Source: Aquanectria penicillioides (Eukaryota; Ascomycota; Sordariomycetes; Hypocreales; Nectriaceae). Taken from it: 64,000 bases of DNA. Both the position numbers and the translations under genes were made by a program. The DNA lies in contig PYIU01000004.1 in NCBI GenBank assembly GCA_003415625.1, positions 4,588,001 through 4,652,000 of the forward strand, in the 5' to 3' direction. This document shows positions 59,301-64,000 of the stretch, piece after piece (the first letter of the stretch is position 1; each line of letters starts with the position of its first letter). The notes below the pieces were generated by a model. It did no database searches and was not told where the DNA came from. It was given only the letters and a program-made list of their open reading frames with translations.

Positions 59301-61893
59301 CACCAAGAGCCGCGACGATGGCTTGCACACGCCTCCCTCTCCCTTCGACACGACCACGACAACGCCCTTTGGCGAAACGGCCGTCGTCCAGTCAGAGTCT
59401 CAGAACCCTACCACCAGCCCCTTGGAGCTATTGGGCGCGGATATACTTGACTGCTTTGGAGAAGTCAAGATGAGCACAGATGCAAAGATCCGCGAGTTCC
59501 ACCTCGATAACACTGATCGGGTCATCGTTGCTGCCACCAACCGACTCTGCGTTGCTCTAATCATTGAAGCTTTTGAACAACTAGGCTGTTCACTGGGGAC
59601 CTACGCCGCAGGTGACACCGTTCAGCGTGTGCCATTCCTGCCTCAATATGGCCGTCTCATGGAATGGGTTTACGGCTTCTTGGAAAGTGAGGCACGGCTG
59701 TTGGACAGTGACTCCACGGGTGACGCTTTGACAAGAACAGCAGTACCTATGCCTCTCAAGTCAAGCGAGATCATAAAGGAGGAGCTCTTGGAAGCCTATC
59801 CGGACTGGTCTGTGGCCACAAAGCTGATTTATCACGCGGGCAAACCGTTTGCAGATATTCTTTCTGGCAAGACAGACGGTATTCGTGTCCTGTTTGGTAC
59901 AGCGGAGGGGGCTGAGCTGCAAGCCGCGCTGTACCGGGATCATCCATTCAACGTCATGTTGTCGAGCCAGATGCGGGATCTGATCGGCGGCATTGTGAAG
60001 AAAGTCCAAGACAAGGGGGGTCAGTACGGAACGCTCAAGATCCTCGAGATGGGTGCAGGAACCGGGGGAACAACGTACGCCTTGGTCCCGTTTCTTGCTT
60101 CTCTGGGCATACCCGTCGAATACACCTTCACCGACCTATCCTCTTCCTTGGTTGCCGTGGCACGCCGTACCTTGGGTAAGAAGTATCCATTCATGCGCTT
60201 TGCCGTGCACGACATCGAGAAGCCGCCAGCCGAGGAACTGCGGGGACAGCATATAATCATCGCGAGCAACGCAGTCCACGCGACTCACAGCCTAATCGAA
60301 TCAAACACAAACATACGCAAGTGCCTACGAGACGATGGTTTCCTGATGCTCCTAGAGCAGATTGAATGCATGCCCTTCTCCAACCTGATCTTTGGTCTAT
60401 TCGAGGGTTGGTGGCTGTTCAATGACGGCCGAACTCACGCCTGCGTGTCGACTGAGCACTGGGAGCAGGCCCTACATACTTCGGGCTTTGGCCACGTCGA
60501 CTGGACCGATGGCCAACTTCTCGACAACAAGTTGCAGAGAGTCATCGTTGCGCTTGCCAGTGGACCGATTCGGAAGCGTCTGCCGATACCAGCATCATTG
60601 CCAACCAAAGAAGGAACACTGTGGCTGCCGCCTCCAGATATCAAAGCACGAGAGGCTGAGGCTGAGAGACTCGTGTCAAAGCATACAGCGGGATGGGCGG
60701 AGGGACTGGTCCAAGAGAACCAAGAGCAACGGGGAGCCATCGCTGACAATCATGAGGCCGTCGTCGTTGTTACCGGGGCTACTGGGAGCCTAGGATCACA
60801 CCTCGTTGCCGCATTCGCCGAGCACGTCAGTGTCAAGACAGTTGTGTGCATAAACCGGCGAAGCAACGGGACACCAGTCGAGACGCGCCAGGCCAACGCC
60901 TTCACTAAGCGCGGCATCTCACTCTCGCCTCATGCTCACTCCAAGCTCCGCATCCTCGAAACAGACACATCACAGCCAAAACTAGGCCTTGCAGAGCTAG
61001 AATACGACTGGTTAGCACAGCACGGAACCCACGTGGTGCACAATGCGTGGCCCATGAGTGGCACGCGTCCCCTTGCAGCTTTCGAGCCGCAGTTCCGGGT
61101 GATGCGTAATCTTCTGGACCTGGTGCGTGACATGGCCTCTCGAAAGCTTCCAGAGGCACGTCTCATCGGCTTCCAACTGGTGACATCTATCGGCGTCATC
61201 GGTCATGTGGGCAAGGAGCGAGTGCCCGAGGAGCGAGTGCCCATCACGGCCACGTTGCCCACAGGCTACTGCCAGGGCAAATGGATCTGCGAGCGCATGC
61301 TGGATGAGACGCTACACAAGCATCCCGCTCTGTTCCGACCCATGGTCATTCGTCCGGGCCAAATTGCTGGCTCTACGACAAGTGGCTTCTGGAACCCCAT
61401 TGAGCACTTTGCCGCCCTAGTCAAGTCTGCTAACGCACTGCGTGTCTGGCCCGACTTTGACGGCATCTTGCAGTGGGTGCCAGTCGATGCTGCTGCTGCT
61501 GCAATGCTAGACTTGCTGTATATCGGAGGCGAATCTGCCGCTCCCGAACCCTATGCAGTCTATCACATCGACAATCCTGTTGGCCAGCCGTGGAAAGAAA
61601 TGTCACCAGTGCTAGCGGATGCCCTCCGTATCCCGCGAGACGCTATCATCCCGTTCCGTAAATGGCTGCGACGAGTTTCCCACTCGGCGTTGGATGAGTC
61701 GGATAACCCAGCCGCCCAGCCTGAGCTTTTTGACTTCCTTGATTATAATTTCGAGCGCATGTCGTGTGGTGGCTTGGTGCTAGATACTACAAAGGCGAAG
61801 GAGCACTCTAAGACGATGGCTGGTCTGGGACCTGTCAGCCCTGATGTTGCCAAACGCTATGTCAAGGCCTGGAAGGATATGGGTTTTATGTGA
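53326..61893 (+). CDS. Non-reducing iterative polyketide synthase, SAT-KS-AT-PT-ACP-ACP-CMeT-R
   Basis: A single uninterrupted exon of 2855 residues; the ATG at 53326 sits in a strong context (GCCGCCATGGG). Domains: SAT about 1-360 with GFCMG and Cys151; KS about 434-862 with DTACSAS and Cys609; AT about 980-1300 with GHSFGE and Ser1074; PT (product template) about 1420-1720 with His1432 in SGHVIAETAPICPGTLQ and the Asp region MLDDSFSQVSG. Two ACPs follow, each with GIDSLMAMEL (Ser1820 and Ser1923), then a C-methyltransferase with an intact SAM motif (LEMGAGTGGTTYAL, about 2241) and a reductive-release domain from about 2480 (VTGATGSLGSHL; Tyr2648-x3-Lys2652). All active residues I looked for are present. 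The order matches NR-PKSs that make methylated aromatic aldehydes, as in sorbicillinoid, citrinin and azaphilone pathways. The SAT plus a divergent HR-PKS implies starter transfer between the two. Confidence 0.95.
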   Translation: MGSTEQLGKDAAVLLFGSQVASLSDESLDGITKTLLESPCRKWILETLAELPTYWDALAKAIPKITDTIGPGGIHQLQGLESWLRHDGNIDSATLKQPLPSVVLSPLIVLTQLAQYRQYLELNRPSPQTGAKSDLHAKVVALGKTSTLGFCMGIVAALALASARNDEELDKYGSIAVRLSMVGGALIDAQDEWNEELGIGSSQSFVTAWRNPKQKAELHRIVDSLSPDAYISVLYDEARETVTTSGRAAPRLLRQLHKAGITTAEVGFHGEIHSPKPEGRAITDSVMAFFNSLPGLQFPDAAQIALPSYTNAGDGKPIDLGAGRLHEIAMRTVFTQQCRWYGTFSEVKSTLLDHNEDLVVSFGPDQCAPPTMVSRLGSRLVHFADLKLPRDAVPPAPKEEGSRVQQERSQPQPREPQLRDKNTTYTDKFSLADKDAIAVVGMSVKVAGADDLDEFSEMVRSGVSQHKLIPPEHMNCESLFRDKEKVPQGPWYANLMRDTDAFDHKFFKRSPRESATMDPQQRLILQAAYHAVEQSGYFTEKSRGSQTDEKDRGHTGVFIGVPALDYDQNISSHDPNAFTATGNLLTFVAGKVAHFFGWTGPAMVLDTACSASAVAIHSACQSLLTGECYSALAGGCALFLNAAWFQNLAAASFLSPTGQCKPFDAKADGFCRAESVSCVFLKRMSDAVADGNPIFGCIPSSLVYQNTNSTALFVPNSPSLSQLFRDVIKKAHLTPSDIALIEAHGTGTPVGDPAEYESFREVLGGTQVRSKPVPLGSLKGHIGHTEGVSGVNSLIKVLLMMRENYIPPQASFSKLNPAFNPSPSDMLEIATAIRSWSDDDERKTALISNYGAGGSNAAMVAIQSPFNDNGLASAPIRNHTDGQPPRFPFCITGLDLRSIKAYASKLALSIQSKTKTPGITLADLSFCINRLHNPALPQGLVFSCSSIAELQQKLSRLASATKQSPNLAELGFEATKRERPVILCFGGQVSRFVGLDRNLYDSVAILRQHLDACEAIIRSEPLSLGSIYPDIFSHTPCEDPVRLQTMLFALQYACAKSWMDCGIAGKIAAVVGHSFGELTALCISGALSLQDALKLVARRSQLVRDVWGPDKGAMMAVEADESLVRELLDLANSRLQGQDANIACYNGPRSFTLAGSTGAIDMVIDTINANDKFSAVKSKKLNVTNAFHSSLVDPLLDQLGEFAEQLVFHEPKIPFERASETRFSGPFTSKFVTDHMRRPVFFSHAMQRLSKEHPSAIFLEAGSNSTITLMASRALMGQKASGNSYHFQALNITNNQGLDGLADATTALLKQGLHISFWAHHALQTNEYASILLPPYQFEKSRHWLEQKSPLKAVEKAAERLLETQGFSGGRRKLNQNENEEEDEKSLGLWTFLGYLNSKPEKGGKGAGNPCSNPRFRINTRSDKYVELISGHVIAETAPICPGTLQVDMAIESLFSLHLDWKVDGFVPIVHDLTNHSPLCVDPSRTVWIDFEPMDRDQTQWAWNICSTSRSGFDKKLPKDKMQTQLHARAWFQIRSPMDPGYISEFARFERLVKYTQCAAVLAAAGRDGDGLDVDVVSGRNVYRTLDPYVNYSDMYRNVRTVVGYGDDCAGRVVRQHTGESWLEVMLDDSFSQVSGIWVNCMSDGGPADIYIANGCQLSMRSPEKVIVSKGKQDIWHIYARNARQSDSGYISDLFVFDGTSGKLAEVMIGIQYSKVPKESMSRMLTNMTKDKSALKKTTALAMNQTTTVANSGSGVPGSSSKSSSNVKQKESTERPRKTKAPTKQVDISDKVKKVVSTVAGMDASDVTLDTDLADIGIDSLMAMELSREITAVFKCELEQADLLTASTVSGLIVAISKALGDNQEEEEAVMVEEFTVRHEPSKPSADRPDITNKVIQVVSTVAGMESDDVTLDTDLAEIGIDSLMAMELAREIEAVFKCTLEQGDLIRATNPRQLVALISSTLGGIDQDSGFVSSEVSGHDDGNQSSSDDWPTKSRDDGLHTPPSPFDTTTTTPFGETAVVQSESQNPTTSPLELLGADILDCFGEVKMSTDAKIREFHLDNTDRVIVAATNRLCVALIIEAFEQLGCSLGTYAAGDTVQRVPFLPQYGRLMEWVYGFLESEARLLDSDSTGDALTRTAVPMPLKSSEIIKEELLEAYPDWSVATKLIYHAGKPFADILSGKTDGIRVLFGTAEGAELQAALYRDHPFNVMLSSQMRDLIGGIVKKVQDKGGQYGTLKILEMGAGTGGTTYALVPFLASLGIPVEYTFTDLSSSLVAVARRTLGKKYPFMRFAVHDIEKPPAEELRGQHIIIASNAVHATHSLIESNTNIRKCLRDDGFLMLLEQIECMPFSNLIFGLFEGWWLFNDGRTHACVSTEHWEQALHTSGFGHVDWTDGQLLDNKLQRVIVALASGPIRKRLPIPASLPTKEGTLWLPPPDIKAREAEAERLVSKHTAGWAEGLVQENQEQRGAIADNHEAVVVVTGATGSLGSHLVAAFAEHVSVKTVVCINRRSNGTPVETRQANAFTKRGISLSPHAHSKLRILETDTSQPKLGLAELEYDWLAQHGTHVVHNAWPMSGTRPLAAFEPQFRVMRNLLDLVRDMASRKLPEARLIGFQLVTSIGVIGHVGKERVPEERVPITATLPTGYCQGKWICERMLDETLHKHPALFRPMVIRPGQIAGSTTSGFWNPIEHFAALVKSANALRVWPDFDGILQWVPVDAAAAAMLDLLYIGGESAAPEPYAVYHIDNPVGQPWKEMSPVLADALRIPRDAIIPFRKWLRRVSHSALDESDNPAAQPELFDFLDYNFERMSCGGLVLDTTKAKEHSKTMAGLGPVSPDVAKRYVKAWKDMGFM

Positions 61894-62540
61894 GGATAAA
61901 CTTCTAATCAGGTATTATTGTAGTCTTCTGGAAGCTAGAACTAAGCTTTGTCAATTTTATCAGATATTTCTTCTCTCCAGGTCTCAGAAAAACCTAATAT
62001 CAGAATAGCAATAGTTCCTTGATCAGTCGTCATCAGCTTCATTAGATGTTCGGCAATTGCATCCAGAATGGGTGGGCCAAATGTCTGAGATATAAGACAA
62101 CTACGTAAGTTTGATGTAACCAGAAAGTTATGCAACATTCCGTGAAATCCGATCATGCGGTCCAGCGCATCAAATTCCCCCCAACAGGTAATAACCGATA
62201 ACATCGAGCCAACACATAGCAAGATTATCGTTTCATCTTTCATCATCTTTTCATGAGGTCTCGCAGCGTGGGCCGAGTACATGACGCAAATGCAACCACA
62301 CAGTCGCATTTTTAGTATTCATTGCGAGTATTGATCCTGAAAAGTTGACTGTTGGTCTTCCGTACTCATGGGAAAGAGGATTTCGGGTTTGAATTCCGGC
62401 ATCTGAAAATGTTGAACAAGATAAAATATGATACAGTTTTGCAATGATTGATTCTTGATTCTCGTGCAATATCAGTCTCAACATTCTTCTCTGATTGTCT
62501 CACCCGTTACAAACAGCAAACTTCACTGCAATTGATCACC
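61894..62540. other. Intergenic region between NR-PKS and O-methyltransferase
   Basis: About 650 AT-rich bases. A minus-strand open frame of 122 codons (61941-62309) has no recognisable motif and is not accepted. The right end is the promoter of the O-methyltransferase. Confidence 0.4.
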
Positions 62541-63955
62541 ATGGCTGACACCACACCTCTTCAGAATACCGACATGGCTGAAAAGCTCGAGTCCTTGGCC
62601 CAACAGATGAGTCTCATAGCCCAACGCATCAGGAACAACGAGAGTGTCCCTGATATATTTGCAAAGGAAGGTCCGAAATTCGCAACCTCGGCCAATGAAA
62701 TACTCAATGCTGTAACTGGCCCGCACGAGCAGCTGATGCAGTCCATGATTACCCTAGCCAGGATCTCAGCCCTACGACTGTTTGTGAAATGGAGCGTGTT
62801 TGAAAACATCCCACCTTCGGGTACTATCTCTTACGAGGCACTTGCTGCGAAAGTTGGTGCTGAAACTCCCCTCATCAGTAAGTCATCATTTTCCCCTCGC
62901 ATCGCAGTTTTGACATTCAATAATAGCTCGCTTTGCTTGGATCCTTGTTTCCACCGGGCTTCTCAAGCAAATTGGCACAGATCAGGTAGGACATACAGAG
63001 ACGTCGAAAGCCTTCATGACCTCAAATCCTATTACATCTTTGGTCGAGGTAGGGTGAGTTAAGTCCAGGTCTTCGAAAAACACAGTGCAACAGCCACTAA
63101 CTTGATTCAAGATTCGATACTCACCTACTAGCCCTTGTACACATGATTGAGTACTTTGACGAGTACGGCCTCAAGGAGCCAAGTGGGAGATATCACACCC
63201 CTTTCGCCTATGCCTGTGGCAACCCTAATGTGACGGTGTGGGAGCACATGCATAAAGATCCAGCTAGGCTGGCCAGTTTTATGACTAGCATGGTCGCCAT
63301 GGCAAGTCAATTCCCCATCGTCGGGCCTTACGATTTTAGCTGGCTTCTTCAATCCGCCAGCGATTCAGAGAGACCTCTCGTCGTCGACGTCGGAGGTGGC
63401 AAAGGCCACGCCCTTGCCGCTATACTAAAAGCAACACCAGGCCTTCCCGCAAGTCTATGTGTTGTTGAAGATCTTCCAGAGGTTGTGGAAGCAGCTAAAA
63501 AGGAAGCTTCCGGAGTTCTGGCAGAGGCTCAATATGTTGCTGCTGATTTCCACACCCAGCAACCAGTGAAGGGTAAGTCGAATATTGCACTACCAGTATA
63601 TCTCGGGATTAAGTAACGTGAAAATTACGGCTAATTTAATCATTTTTAAGGTGCTCTCATATACTATATCCGACTCGTTTTACATGACTATGGCGACAAG
63701 GATTCCGTGGAGATTCTGCAGCACATTCAGCAGGCCATGGCACCTGATAGTCGACTCCTCATTGTAGACGAGGTCCTAAGCAACCCACCATCTGCACTTG
63801 CTTCAGCTGGTGACATATTCATGGCTACAATCAATGGAAAAGAGAGAACCCTTGAGAATTTCATGTCTATTGCATCGCAAGCCGGACTGAGCGTTGTCGA
63901 AACGCATTATTGTGCCGGATCAACTATGGCTCTGATTGAATGCAAGAAGGTCTAG
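62541..63955 (+). CDS. SAM-dependent O-methyltransferase (class II, plant caffeate-OMT type)
   Basis: Four exons, 62541-62877, 62927-63053, 63112-63572 and 63651-63955, all with GT-AG introns and consistent phases, giving 409 residues. The N-terminal part is a winged-helix dimerisation region (ARISALRLFVKWSVFENIPP). The C-terminal Rossmann part has SAM motif I (VVDVGGGKGHALAAILK), the VVEDLPEVVEAAKK acceptor loop, and the family's catalytic His in LVLHDYGDKDSVEILQ, rebuilt across the last intron. The tail ends ALIECKKV. It would methylate a phenolic hydroxyl, most plausibly of the NR-PKS product, in the cytosol. It reads in the same direction as the NR-PKS. An O-methyltransferase is not part of the core sorbicillin set, so this points to a modified product. 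Confidence 0.92.
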
Positions 63956-64000
63956 CATCGATGACAAAGTCATAACACCAACAGCCGCTCACCAGTCGTA

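Noticed and set aside
53326..61893. Reading the PKS pair as a resorcylic acid lactone cluster
   Set aside because: Those NR-PKSs release with a thioesterase; this one ends in an NAD(P)-dependent reductive domain and has a C-methyltransferase.
61941..62309. A 122-codon minus-strand frame between NR-PKS and O-methyltransferase
   Set aside because: No recognisable motif, no introns and AT-rich context; likely chance.
62385..62402. A tRNA T-arm-like sequence (GGTTTGAATTCC)
   Set aside because: No matching acceptor, D or anticodon arms could be found around it.

Overview
The window is nuclear DNA from a filamentous ascomycete (Pezizomycotina). The evidence is the many 50-70 bp introns, Zn2Cys6 regulators, NACHT/STAND proteins, ankyrin proteins and large iterative polyketide synthases (PKSs). 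A sordariomycete, possibly hypocrealean, is my inference; no species can be named from the sequence. No rRNA, confident tRNA, CRISPR or intact transposon was seen.

Positions 1-35 kb are gene-sparse and mixed. They hold a truncated secreted protein (1-693, -), a decayed PDR-type ABC transporter tail (1026-1600, -), a secreted beta-helix protein (3739-5227, +), and a STAND-type N-terminal domain spliced onto a White-Collar-1-like LOV/PAS photoreceptor that lacks its zinc finger (5803-8481, +). Next come relics of an aminotransferase and a kinase-like gene (9.2-10.1 kb), a GH115 glucuronidase with no visible signal peptide (about 11.0-14.2 kb), a Zn2Cys6 regulator (14.9-18.0 kb), a small protein (17.9-18.4 kb, -), an ankyrin protein (19.3-20.2 kb), a DUF4246 protein (20.8-22.8 kb), a non-mitochondrial citrate synthase (23.1-24.6 kb, -), an HSL-like esterase (25.5-26.7 kb, -) and a NACHT NTPase (27.8-30.5 kb). 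A secreted lactonase-like propeller (30.7-32.0 kb, -) and a secreted FAD oxidoreductase (32.8-34.3 kb, +) follow.

Positions 32.7-64 kb look like one polyketide gene cluster. It contains the FAD oxidoreductase, two divergent Zn2Cys6 regulators (35.2-37.5 kb, -, and 38.4-40.4 kb, +), an MFS exporter (41.3-43.4 kb, +), a highly reducing PKS (43.9-52.1 kb, -), a non-reducing PKS with C-methyltransferase and reductive-release domains (53.3-61.9 kb, +) and an O-methyltransferase (62.5-64.0 kb, +). The two PKS genes are divergent and share a 1.2-kb promoter with a perfect CGG-N6-CCG inverted repeat. By family knowledge, an HR-PKS would make a short reduced acyl chain. The SAT domain of the NR-PKS would take that chain as starter, extend, cyclise and C-methylate it, and release an aromatic aldehyde. 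The layout recalls sorbicillinoid or azaphilone clusters, but no flavin hydroxylase is present in the window and an O-methyltransferase is added.

The observations most worth following up are the LOV-STAND fusion, a one-base frameshift between the ER and KR domains of the HR-PKS, four GC-AG introns (three in cluster genes), and an FAD oxidoreductase that has lost the flavin-linking cysteine region.
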